DNA of 34,645 nt from Candidatus Rokuibacteriota bacterium (GTDB taxonomy: Bacteria; Methylomirabilota; Methylomirabilia; Rokubacteriales; CSP1-6), in the NCBI GenBank assembly GCA_016209425.1, contig JACQWA010000428.1:1-34645 (forward strand), read 5' to 3'. This document shows, in pieces, positions 15,028-21,891 of this stretch. The notes under the pieces are model-generated. The model worked only from the letters and a program-made list of their open reading frames with translations, was not told the DNA's origin and did no database searches. The position numbers and the translations under genes are program-made. Every line of letters begins with the position of its first letter. Within the stretch, counting starts at the first letter, position 1.

Positions 15028-15222
15028 TCGGGCGTTCTCGCCGAGAATCTTCCGCTTCACCCGATCGGTCAGAAACTCCGTGGTCGCCAGCGCCTCGGTC
15101 GAACAAGGGAACCGGCAGTCGAAGTGAGGGTAGTCGGTGGCGAAGACGAGCCGGTCCTCCCCGATGAGGTCGATCACCCGAGGGGTGATCCCCTCGTCCG
15201 GATCGCAGGAGATCCAGCACTG
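15028..15222 (-). pseudogene. 3' remnant of a metal-dependent amidohydrolase (ACMSD-like)
   Basis: Minus-strand frame with QCWISCDPDEG, then GEDRLVFATDYPH and a KRKILGENAR end. These are the closing motifs of the TIM-barrel amidohydrolase group that includes aminocarboxymuconate-semialdehyde decarboxylase, where SCDPDE...DR..WATDYPH...KRKILGENA is typical. Only about 65 residues of about 350 remain. The frame opens at an ATG at 15267 without the metal-binding N-terminal half, and beyond GENAR it runs into unrelated sequence antisense to the livF remnant. So it is broken at both ends. It abuts repeat copy 2. The 14912-15371 stretch holds only these two remnants and the repeat. Confidence 0.7.
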
Positions 15223-15274
15223 GCGCGCCGTCGGCGTCAACAACCGAAACCCGTACCTGGCGCTCATGCACTCC

Positions 15275-15370
15275 CCTGTTCGAGCGCCCACCCGCACCTC
15301 CGCGCGGGTACCCGGCCGGCGCAACCGCCGGGGGGAGGTCCGGAAGGGGGGGCGTCAGCCCCCTCCGGGG
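15275..15370 (+). repeat. Two-hairpin intergenic repeat, copy 2 of 3
   Basis: Starts CCTGTTCGAGCGC (shared with copy 3) and ends GGAAGGGGGGGCG-TCA-GCCCCCTCC, a G/C-rich hairpin like those of copies 1 and 3. It shares CCGCCGGGGGG and TCCGGAAGGGGGG with copy 1. The middle is longer, with a variant first hairpin. It lies between the amidohydrolase remnant and the stop of the secreted-protein gene, with the second hairpin next to the stop, as in copy 3. Confidence 0.65.
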
Positions 15371-15371
15371 T

Positions 15372-15773
15372 TTACTCGACGGCGACGGCGGTGACCGTGA
15401 ACTTGCCGTCTTTCTCGTCGAGCGTCACCGCGCCCTTCCCTTTTCGTTCCGAGCCCCCCGCCTTCACCGCAATCTCCTCCACCGTCACCCCCTTTACTTT
15501 CCCCTCAACCCGGACCGCGGAAAGGCCGCGGAAGGGGAAAATCAGCTGGACGTCGGCTTTCTTGCCCTGGACATCGAGCGTGTACTCAGTGCCACCGACC
15601 TTAACCGTCACCTTGTCCCCTGCCTGAGCTTTCACCGCCTCCCAATTCCCCTTCCCCCAACCCATCAGGAACTCCTGTGCCGCCTGGATGTGAGGCGGCA
15701 TCTGTGCCCGGGCGTGGGCCGCGCTGAGAAGGGCCACCAGCGAGCTTGCCAGGATCGTCCCGAATCGAGCCAT
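15372..15773 (-). CDS. Small secreted protein of unknown function
   Basis: 133 codons from ATG at 15773, GGAGG nine bases upstream. Signal peptide: short Arg-containing start, hydrophobic TILASSLVALLSAAHA, cleavage likely after AHARA (about residue 16-17), leaving a mature protein of about 115 residues. The N-terminal part of the mature region (PPHIQAAQEFLMGWGKGNWE) looks helical, resembling DUF4783/SnoaL-like openings; the rest is Lys/Val/Gly-rich alternating strands ending in TVTAVAVE. No catalytic motif recognised. Probably periplasmic. Monocistronic, with its own promoter candidate at 15917-15946. Confidence 0.75.
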   Translation of the reverse strand: MARFGTILASSLVALLSAAHARAQMPPHIQAAQEFLMGWGKGNWEAVKAQAGDKVTVKVGGTEYTLDVQGKKADVQLIFPFRGLSAVRVEGKVKGVTVEEIAVKAGGSERKGKGAVTLDEKDGKFTVTAVAVE

Positions 15774-15838
15774 GTGAGCCAGTCCTCCTCTCATTCGTTG
15801 ACGAGACCGGAATTCCCTCGAACCACGATGAAGTCGAC

Positions 15839-15860
15839 CCCCTCAGGACGTTCTGAGGGG
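15839..15860. other. Perfect 8-bp stem-loop in the 5' leader
   Basis: CCCCTCAG (15839-15846) pairs with CTGAGGGG (15853-15860) around a six-base loop. It lies in the predicted leader of the secreted-protein gene, about 65 bases upstream of its ATG. There is no T-tract, so its role is unclear. Confidence 0.45.
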
Positions 15861-15916
15861 CAGGGCGGCGCCGGGGAAGGAGGTGAGGCCACAACACAAC
15901 CTCTCGGGTCTTTCCG

Positions 15917-15946
15917 ACTCTACGCGGGCCACGCGCACGTTGTCAA
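15917..15946 (-). promoter_or_regulatory. Candidate promoter of the secreted-protein gene
   Basis: Minus-strand TTGACA (15946-15941), 18 bases, TAGAGT (15922-15917). The predicted leader is about 135 bases and contains the 15839-15860 stem-loop. The 15774-16150 gap contains this promoter, the DnaA-box-like cluster and the DGQHR-gene promoter; nothing coding was recognised. Confidence 0.45.
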
Positions 15947-16009
15947 TTGCTAAACCCCCTGGAAAATGCGGCATTCCTCTCAAACGCGTAACGGTTCTTT
16001 GACACTCCG

Positions 16010-16041
16010 TTATCCACATGTTAGCCACATCTGGTGGATAA
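16010..16041. promoter_or_regulatory. Three DnaA-box-like 9-mers in an AT-richer patch
   Basis: TTATCCACA (16010-16018) equals the E. coli consensus DnaA box. TTAGCCACA (16021-16029) is a one-mismatch direct copy 11 bases further. TTATCCACC is read on the minus strand at 16041-16033. The outer two form an inverted repeat. They could be a DnaA-binding cluster or an operator of another regulator. Confidence 0.4.
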
Positions 16042-16083
16042 ATTTGCTTGATGGACCTATATTTTGTGTCAAGACAGTCTGGT

Positions 16084-16129
16084 CAGAGGAAAGTCCTCTG
16101 TTGACAGGGGTTTGGGCTTCGTCTACAGT
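16084..16129 (+). promoter_or_regulatory. Promoter of the DGQHR gene with adjoining palindrome
   Basis: CAGAGGA-AAG-TCCTCTG (16084-16100) is a perfect palindrome touching the -35 TTGACA (16101-16106). Seventeen bases later is TACAGT (16124-16129). Then GGAGGG (16142-16147) and ATG at 16151. The palindrome is well placed to act as an operator. Confidence 0.6.
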
Positions 16130-16150
16130 GGTGGTCCGGGTGGAGGGCCC

Positions 16151-17287
16151 ATGATCACCGTTCCGGCTCACCGTGTAAAGCAGTTCGGGCTCGAGTTCTA
16201 TCAAGCCTCATTTTCCGCCAAGGACATCGACCGCCTGGTGAAGTTTGAGGTCCTGGGTTACGCGGGAGGGCTGCCCAAAGAGCCCTCCAAAGCCCGGCGC
16301 GCTTCTCGGGCTCGTGTCAATTGGGAGATGCTGGAAAAACGGATTGGCGAGAGCGAGGCCGCCTACCAGCGCCCGGTGATCCGTCGAAAGATCGAGGAGC
16401 TCGTCTCGTACTACCGGGACTGCAAGGAGGCGGGGACCCTCCCGGCGATTCCGGGGGCCGTGATCATCACCTCGGAGAAGCGCTTCACCTTCACCCCCAT
16501 GGCGAGCCACCACGACCTGGGGTTGCTCCAGATTCCTGAGGAGCACGGCGTCCTCCGGGTCCTGGACGGCCAACACCGCCTCCTCGCGCTCCATGCCCTG
16601 ACCCAAGCCGGCGAGGTGCTGGCAATCGAGGTGCCGGCGGTGCTGTTCGACACCCTGGACGCTCGGCAGATCGTGGAGCTTTTCGTCACCATCAACGCCA
16701 AGCACACGCGGCTCAACCCCTCGCACATCGTGAGCCTCGCCGGCCGCAAGCTCTACCCCGACCCCAACCAGGCGCTGGCCCACGACGTCATCCGCTCGCT
16801 CAACGAGGACGAGACCTCGCCGCTTCATGGCGAGATCAAGATGCTCGGCACCGGGCGCGGGAGAGTTTCCCAGGCCCCGCTGGCCGAGGAGACCGTGGAT
16901 TTCCTGGGGACGGTGGAGAACATCGGGGGGAGCGCGCGGATCCAGGAGCTGCGCCAGGGAGCCAAACGGTTCTTCCTGAACTATATGAAGGCCGTGGCGG
17001 GCGTGTTTGCGGCGGCGTGGGCGGGCCGAAAATACTCAATCAAGACCGGCGCGGCTCTGCGGGCGTTCATCCGCGTCGCGCCGGACGTGATGGCGCGCGC
17101 CCGGGAGCTCAGGAAGGATCCCTTCGACCTTCACGCCATCCGCGAGGCGATCAAGCCATGGGGGACCCGGCTGGGTGACCGCCGCTTCGAGACCGAAGGC
17201 GAGTGGAGACAGAAGCTGGCGGGCGGCACCCGGGGAACGGTCGAGACGCTGACCAAAGAACTTCGCGACGCCTTGAAGTCATCCTAA
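16151..17287 (+). CDS. DGQHR-domain protein (DndB-like)
   Basis: 378 codons from ATG at 16151, chosen because GGAGGG sits four bases before it and a promoter lies at 16101-16129; longer in-frame starts precede the promoter. The diagnostic motif LDGQHRLLAL occupies residues 138-147 (DGQHR 139-143), followed by FVTINAKHTRLNPSHIV near 178-194, as in DndB and other DGQHR/ParB-like nuclease-fold proteins. DndB regulates the phosphorothioation dnd cluster; no dndA, C, D or E is present here. It converges on the HhH-GPD gene with 15 bases between. Linkage to the modification island suggests a defence or regulatory role. Substrate and partner unknown. Confidence 0.85.
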   Translation: MITVPAHRVKQFGLEFYQASFSAKDIDRLVKFEVLGYAGGLPKEPSKARRASRARVNWEMLEKRIGESEAAYQRPVIRRKIEELVSYYRDCKEAGTLPAIPGAVIITSEKRFTFTPMASHHDLGLLQIPEEHGVLRVLDGQHRLLALHALTQAGEVLAIEVPAVLFDTLDARQIVELFVTINAKHTRLNPSHIVSLAGRKLYPDPNQALAHDVIRSLNEDETSPLHGEIKMLGTGRGRVSQAPLAEETVDFLGTVENIGGSARIQELRQGAKRFFLNYMKAVAGVFAAAWAGRKYSIKTGAALRAFIRVAPDVMARARELRKDPFDLHAIREAIKPWGTRLGDRRFETEGEWRQKLAGGTRGTVETLTKELRDALKSS

Positions 17288-17302
17288 GTTTCCCGAGTTT
17301 CC

Positions 17303-17980
17303 TCAAGATCCCCCTTCCGTCTTCTCTGGCCATCTACACCACCTCCGCAAAACGCACTCGGGGCATTCAGGCTTCCTAGCCGTGCATACCAACGCTGCGA
17401 AGTCGAACACCGCCCAGTTATACTCCCTGGCCCCTTTCTTTGGAATTAGCACCTGGGCTATTTCCCACAACCTATCGTCCGTGTGGGGCCGATTTTTCTC
17501 TGATCGAATTCCAAAATAGCGTCCCAGCATGCGCACGACGTTCGCATCCACAACCGCACGCCTTTGTCCGAGGGCAAAGCAAAGCACGGCGTTAGCCGCA
17601 TAGCGACCTACCCCCTTTAACTCCATCAAACCGCCCTCCGCGGCGGGAAGCTTCCCTCCGAATCGCGAAACGGCTATGCGCGCCATTTCCTTCAGATTCC
17701 GAGCCCGGCCGACCAATCCTAGGGACCAGACCGAGCGTCTGATTTTCCTCAACGGGGCCCGGGCCAATACCTCGATCACTGGAAACTCCTTCAGGAATCG
17801 ACGGTATACCGGCTCCACCTGCTTGGCCTGAGTCTTTTGAAGGAAGAGTTCAGCGATGAGCACCTTGTATGGATCTCGTGTCCGTCTCCATGAAAACGTC
17901 CGCCCATGCCGCCGGTGCCAGGCGAGCAGCGCCCTGCGGAATCGTTGACTTTCAGCCGAGGTGCGCCGTAGACTACGCAT
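17303..17980 (-). CDS. HhH-GPD DNA glycosylase, MIG-like (T/G mismatch type)
   Basis: 225 codons from ATG at 17980 (an ATG at 18010 is also possible but runs further into the opposing gene). Helix-hairpin-helix GPD superfamily with a [4Fe-4S] loop: Cys199-x6-Cys206-x2-Cys209-x5-Cys215. Glu44 (AELFLQKTQ), the hairpin LKGVGRYAANAV with Tyr127, and catalytic Asp145 (VVDANVVR). MutY has Ser and EndoIII has Lys at the Tyr127 position. The Glu/Tyr/Asp set corresponds to Glu42, Tyr126 and Asp144 of the archaeal mismatch glycosylase Mig.Mth, which removes T from T/G pairs made by 5mC deamination. Proximity to a C5-methyltransferase gene supports that role. Base composition is visibly lower in G+C than flanks. 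Confidence 0.85.
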   Translation of the reverse strand: MRSLRRTSAESQRFRRALLAWHRRHGRTFSWRRTRDPYKVLIAELFLQKTQAKQVEPVYRRFLKEFPVIEVLARAPLRKIRRSVWSLGLVGRARNLKEMARIAVSRFGGKLPAAEGGLMELKGVGRYAANAVLCFALGQRRAVVDANVVRMLGRYFGIRSEKNRPHTDDRLWEIAQVLIPKKGAREYNWAVFDFAALVCTARKPECPECVLRRWCRWPEKTEGGS

Positions 17981-18665
17981 CCTGACACTCGCCCATGGAT
18001 TTGACAGCATAGCGTTGGGAGCCAGGGACCGAATCCTAAGACTGCTCCAAGATCACCACCCGCAAGCAGTTTCCATCGATAAGATTGCCCGGGTGGCACA
18101 GATCCACGACTGGGCCCGCCGCATCAGGGAATTGGTTGCGGCTGGCTGGGACATCGAAGCGCTTCCTTCCCAGAGAGCCTACCGGCTGCGCGCGCAACAG
18201 CGAAGGCAGCCGCGAACACAGCAGGTCGGCATTACAGCTAAGCAGCGATATCGCATCCTCCACCGCGATCAATCCCGGTGTCGCCGCTGCGGCAGAACTC
18301 CGGCAGACGGAGTCAGGCTCGTCGTGGACCATATCATACCCCGCGACTGGGGTGGTTCGAACGACGACGAGAACCTCTGGACCCTTTGCGAAGACTGCAA
18401 TCTGGGGAAAAAGGCGTGGGAATCCGATGTCGACGCGGAAGCGATGAGAACGGTCCTGGCTCAGGTCAGCGCCAAAGCACGACTACGAGAATACTTTAAG
18501 CTCCGTCCCAGCCAAGTGCTCCGGAAGGAGGAACTCCAAATCGTCGCAGGAATTGCTGATTATCAGCGAAGGATTAGGGAGCTACGGCAGGACGAAGGAA
18601 TGAACATTCGCTCGAACTATGAAGATGATGAGCTGAGGCCGGGGGATTACCGCTTCATCCCGTGA
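17961..18665 (+). CDS. HNH endonuclease with two winged-helix-like flanks
   Basis: 234 codons from GTG at 17961; start uncertain (a TTG at 18015 would avoid overlap with the divergent glycosylase gene). Central HNH/zinc domain: Cys107-x2-Cys110, DHIIP with Asp123/His124, then Cys143-x2-Cys146-Asn147 (CEDCNLGKK). The N-terminal segment DWARRIRELVAAGWDIEA...YRLRA and the C-terminal segment DYQRRIRELRQDEGMNIRS...GDYRF look alike, both resembling a short winged-helix DNA-binding unit. Probably the restriction endonuclease partner of the methyltransferase encoded next. The stop overlaps that gene's stop by 11 bases. Specificity unknown. Confidence 0.85.
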   Translation: MRRRLRILTLAHGFDSIALGARDRILRLLQDHHPQAVSIDKIARVAQIHDWARRIRELVAAGWDIEALPSQRAYRLRAQQRRQPRTQQVGITAKQRYRILHRDQSRCRRCGRTPADGVRLVVDHIIPRDWGGSNDDENLWTLCEDCNLGKKAWESDVDAEAMRTVLAQVSAKARLREYFKLRPSQVLRKEELQIVAGIADYQRRIRELRQDEGMNIRSNYEDDELRPGDYRFIP

Positions 18666-19701
18666 GCAATCTCTTCACCTCCTTCGCTATCGCACGTGCG
18701 AGTCTACACGGAACGGCATTCCCAATCTGCTTTGCCACTTCAATCTTCGAGCCCACAAAGATGAACTCATCCGGGAACGTCTGAATCCGGGCCGCCTCCC
18801 GGTGGGTGATCGGCCGATCCGCCTGTGGATGAAGATATCGGCCTTTCTCCGGTTTGAAGAACTCCGTTCGGATTGTAAACGCGGGCTGATTCCACCATAA
18901 CCTTCCGAAGAGATCAGTACCCCCCGATACTTTCCTGATCCAGCACTCAGGCATGAGCCGTTTCGGAAGGTCCCAGCGATTCCCTCCCTCGGGAATGCAG
19001 CGATAACGCTCTTTTGACTTTGGCGTCGGATTTCGCCCGATGTGCCAATTCTTGCCGTCCGGGTCCAGCGGGAGATCCCCGATGGCCTCCTTCAGAGTGA
19101 CCCATGGTTCCTTGTCGATAGAAAAAAGGTCCGCCGACTTCAGGTCGAAATGAGTTGGAACCGGGAGAGACGGGACCTTGTTCAGTGCCCCAATCACTAT
19201 GGCCCGCTTTCGGCGCTGGGGAACCCCGAAGTCCGCAGCATTCAGCACGTCAGCTCCAACCCGGTATCCCAACCCCTCCGCCAGCTCTCTAAAGCTTGCA
19301 AACTCAGCCGATTTCAGGAGTTCCGGTACGTTCTCCATAACGAAAACCTTGGGCCGCACCTGCGTCACTGCGCGGTAATAATGCCGCCAGAGTTGGTTTC
19401 GGGGGTCGTTGGGAATGTGGCTACCAAGTTGAGAAAACCCTTGGCAGGGGGGACCGCCGATGATTACCTCTGCCTTTGGAAACCTTCGAATTTTGCGGAT
19501 GTCCTTGCACACTCCATGGGGTCCTAAGTTGCTCTCGTATGTCTTGACGGCCCACTTATCTAAGTCGGCGCCCATGATGGGCTCAAACCCCTCCCAAACG
19601 AAACCCAAGGTGAAGCCGCCAGCCCCACAGAAGAGGTCTAGAAGACGAGGTCTCTTTGAGCTTGGTGACGGACGCGGACGCCGCTTGGAATCTGAAACCA
19701 T
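18655..19701 (-). CDS. DNA (cytosine-5) methyltransferase
   Basis: 348 codons from ATG at 19701, with a G-run (GGGGGG) upstream; in-frame ATGs at 19713/19716 and 19764 are alternatives. All core C5-MTase motifs are present: I LLDLFCGAGGFTLGF (20-34), IV GGPPCQGFS with catalytic Cys86, VI MENVP (Glu123), VIII AADFGVPQRRKR, IX HREAARIQTFPDEF and X QIGNAVP. The variable target-recognition region lies between VIII and IX, so the target sequence cannot be read. Short of the larger Dcm enzymes but normal for type II MTases. Forms an R-M unit with the HNH gene. A TTGACA at 19822-19817 (minus) may be its -35, but no good -10 follows. The 19702-19926 gap shows nothing else. Confidence 0.95.
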   Translation of the reverse strand: MVSDSKRRPRPSPSSKRPRLLDLFCGAGGFTLGFVWEGFEPIMGADLDKWAVKTYESNLGPHGVCKDIRKIRRFPKAEVIIGGPPCQGFSQLGSHIPNDPRNQLWRHYYRAVTQVRPKVFVMENVPELLKSAEFASFRELAEGLGYRVGADVLNAADFGVPQRRKRAIVIGALNKVPSLPVPTHFDLKSADLFSIDKEPWVTLKEAIGDLPLDPDGKNWHIGRNPTPKSKERYRCIPEGGNRWDLPKRLMPECWIRKVSGGTDLFGRLWWNQPAFTIRTEFFKPEKGRYLHPQADRPITHREAARIQTFPDEFIFVGSKIEVAKQIGNAVPCRLARAIAKEVKRLLTG

Positions 19702-19926
19702 TCTGCCCCCCATCATCCGGAAAAAACCACAACCCGTAGATAAAAGGATACACCGTTGGCCCACGATGTTGGGCAGAACACGGAGCTTGACTCATACTCA
19801 TCACTTGTTGGGTCCGTGTCAAGAAAAAAATTAGTACCCAAGGGGAGCTAGGGCGGCTAGTAGGTGATTGCTTCGAGACAGCCCAGAGGACCAGCCCTGT
19901 CGGGAACTGCGCGAGGCGCTCCGGAG

Positions 19927-20424
19927 CTAGCCCGTCGGCGCGTTGTCCTCCCACCTGAAGTTCGCCGCGAGGATCTCGTAGATTTTCTTCCCGCCGGGCA
20001 CCTGCGCGGTCACCGTCTGGCCGACCTCCTTGCCGATCAGCGTTCGGGCCAGCGGCGACATGATCGAGATCCTCCCCTTCGCCGGCTCCGCCTCGTCGGA
20101 ACCCACGATCCAGTAGCGGACTTCCTTGCCTTCCTGGTCCTGGAGGCGGACGGTGGAGGCGAACGTCACCCGGTCTCCATTGCTGGGGGGATCGATGATT
20201 TCGGCGTGGCCCAGCTTGGCCTGGAGGTCCTTGATGCGCCCTTCGATGAAAGATTGTTTCTCCCGGGCCGCGTGGTATTCGGCATTCTCCCAGAGGTCGC
20301 CGTGGCTCCGCGCCTCGGCGATGGCCCTGGTAATCCGCGGGCGCTCCTCCTTCTTGAGCCGCTCGAGCTCGGCTTTGAGCCGGTCGTAGCCCTGCCGGGT
20401 CATGGGGGTCCGCTGGGTTGCCAC
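19927..20424 (-). CDS. greA: Transcription elongation factor GreA
   Basis: 165 codons from GTG at 20424 with AAGGAG nine bases upstream; a later ATG at 20403 (MTRQGYDRL) is a less favoured alternative. N-terminal coiled coil with the GreA signature ([40 protein letters not shown] near 31-50, including the acidic tip), then the C-terminal FKBP-like domain ending GKKIYEIL. Length is usual (about 158-165). It stimulates RNA polymerase to cleave backtracked transcripts. Divergent from the RND adaptor gene. Probably core genome and the right border of the lower-GC island. Confidence 0.95.
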   Translation of the reverse strand: MATQRTPMTRQGYDRLKAELERLKKEERPRITRAIAEARSHGDLWENAEYHAAREKQSFIEGRIKDLQAKLGHAEIIDPPSNGDRVTFASTVRLQDQEGKEVRYWIVGSDEAEPAKGRISIMSPLARTLIGKEVGQTVTAQVPGGKKIYEILAANFRWEDNAPTG

Positions 20425-20530
20425 CGCGATGTCTCCTTACGCGAGCGATAACGGATCGACCAGTTCTGCATTCTACGACATCCGCCCGCCAGGCGTCGAG
20501 TTCTCCCGGTATCGGCCTGGGACGATGGGG

Positions 20531-20536
20531 TACAAT
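20531..20536 (+). promoter_or_regulatory. -10 box of the RND adaptor gene, leaderless arrangement
   Basis: TACAAT (20531-20536), five of six to consensus, followed after seven bases (TAACCCC) by ATG at 20544. No convincing -35 and no Shine-Dalgarno. Transcription would begin at or next to the start codon. Confidence 0.5.
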
Positions 20537-20543
20537 TAACCCC

Positions 20544-21833
20544 ATGCGCCGGCTCCTGTCGCTCCTCGCCCTCTCCCTCCTCGCGTCAGCCTGCGGGCAG
20601 TCCCGGGCCGAGGACCCCAGAAAGAAGGAAGCGACCGGGCTCAAGCCGCTTGCCGTGACCGTTGCCCGCGTGGAGACGCGCTCCGTCCAGCGGAGCGTGG
20701 AAACCGTCGGAAGCCTCCTCGCGTGGGAGGAAGTGCAGGTGAAGTCCGAGCTCGCCGGCACCTTGGCGCGCGTTCTGGCGGATCTGGGCGACCGGGTCAC
20801 CTCCGGCACGGTCCTCGCCGAGTTCGACAAGCGGGAAGCGCAGTTCGCCACCGAGCAGGCCGAGGCCGAACTCCTCGCCGCACGCGAAGCGCTGGCCCGA
20901 GCCCGGGCGAACGTCGAAGCCAGCCGCGCCAACCTGACGCGGGTCCAGGAGCAGCAGGCCACGCTTCAGGCTGAGGTCGCGAGGGCCCGTGCGCAGATCG
21001 AGTGGGCCGCCCTCGAGCTCGAGCGAGGCCGCCAGCTCCTGGCCAAGGAGCTGATCTCGACCCGCGATGTGGATAACGCCCGGACCCAGCACCAGGTCGC
21101 TCTCGCCCAGCTGCGGATGGCCGAGACGGCGCTGAGCCAGCACCCGGATCAGGTGCGAATCGCCCAGGCCCAGCTGGAGTCCGACGTCGCCGCCCTCAAG
21201 CTGGCGGAGGCCAATGTGAAGCAGCGCGAGGCGGTCCTCGGCCTCGCCCGGAAGCGCATGGCGGACACAACCGTGCGCGCGCCGCTGGCGGGCCAGGTGG
21301 CCCGCCGGCACGTTTCGGCCGGCGAGTACGTCAAGGATACCCCCCTCTTCACGCTCGTGGTTGCCGATCCACTCAAATACACCGGCAGCGTTCCGGAGCG
21401 ATATGCCCCCGCCGTGCGGATCGGCCAGGCCCTCCAGCTCACGGTGGAAGCCTATCCTGGCCAGACCTTTTCCGGCCAGGTGACCCGCGTGGCGCCCGCC
21501 GTGGACGTCCCGACGCGGAGCCTCGCGCTGGAAGCCCGGGTGCCGAATCTCGAGGCTCGCCTACGCCCCGGCTTCTTCGCCAAGGGCGCGGTGCTGACCC
21601 GAAAGGACGAGGCGGTCACCTTCGTCCCCGCGGAGGCGGTCACGTACTTCGTCGGCATCAACAAGGTCTTCGTGGTGACGGACGGCAAGGCTCTGGAGCG
21701 CCTGGTCAGGCCCGGGACCCGCCAGGGCGGCTGGATCGAGATCCTGGAAGGGGTCAAGGCCGGTGAGGCCGTCGCGACGACCAACCTCTCCCAGCTCTTC
21801 AACGGGGCCCCCGTCACCGTCATGGGAAAATGA
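20544..21833 (+). CDS. RND efflux periplasmic adaptor (membrane fusion protein), lipoprotein
   Basis: 429 codons from ATG at 20544; longer in-frame extension lies upstream of the promoter. Lipoprotein signal with lipobox ASAC (Cys at about residue 17), then beta-barrel/lipoyl half VETVGSLLAWEEVQVKSELAG and GDRVTSGTVLAEFD, a long alpha-hairpin rich in Ala/Glu/Gln (about 95-230), the second lipoyl half RAPLAGQVARRHVSAGEYV, and the C-terminal membrane-proximal domain. HlyD/AcrA family. It should bridge the RND pump encoded 58 bases downstream to an outer-membrane channel, whose gene is not in this window. Confidence 0.92.
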   Translation: MRRLLSLLALSLLASACGQSRAEDPRKKEATGLKPLAVTVARVETRSVQRSVETVGSLLAWEEVQVKSELAGTLARVLADLGDRVTSGTVLAEFDKREAQFATEQAEAELLAAREALARARANVEASRANLTRVQEQQATLQAEVARARAQIEWAALELERGRQLLAKELISTRDVDNARTQHQVALAQLRMAETALSQHPDQVRIAQAQLESDVAALKLAEANVKQREAVLGLARKRMADTTVRAPLAGQVARRHVSAGEYVKDTPLFTLVVADPLKYTGSVPERYAPAVRIGQALQLTVEAYPGQTFSGQVTRVAPAVDVPTRSLALEARVPNLEARLRPGFFAKGAVLTRKDEAVTFVPAEAVTYFVGINKVFVVTDGKALERLVRPGTRQGGWIEILEGVKAGEAVATTNLSQLFNGAPVTVMGK

Positions 21834-21857
21834 CCACGGTCGTGCCTGATGGCCGAC

Positions 21858-21882
21858 CCTCGGGCGCGAGAGCGCCCCGAGG
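21858..21882 (+). promoter_or_regulatory. GNRA-loop hairpin covering the Shine-Dalgarno of the pump gene
   Basis: CCTCGGGCGC (21858-21867), loop GAGA, GCGCCCCGAGG (21872-21882): 10 pairs with one bulged C. The 3' arm contains GAGG (21879-21882), the only Shine-Dalgarno candidate for the pump ATG at 21892. Folding would hide it. Confidence 0.5.
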
Positions 21883-21891
21883 CCAAGCTCA

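Noticed and set aside
14641-15324. A 227-codon minus-strand gene covering the amidohydrolase remnant
   Set aside because: Only about 65 residues match the family; the rest is antisense to the isochorismatase-like gene and not conserved.
16066-19824. Nine-base direct repeat GTGTCAAGA at 16066-16074 and 19816-19824 flanking the island, as possible attachment sites
   Set aside because: Near-identical sequence also occurs at 5965 and 8672 as the reverse of a TTGACAC -35 box, so it is better explained as a common promoter element. No integrase is present.
19702-19926. Possible terminator with seven T on the minus strand after greA (about 19823-19833)
   Set aside because: No stable stem precedes the T-run that I could find by eye, so it is not listed as a feature.
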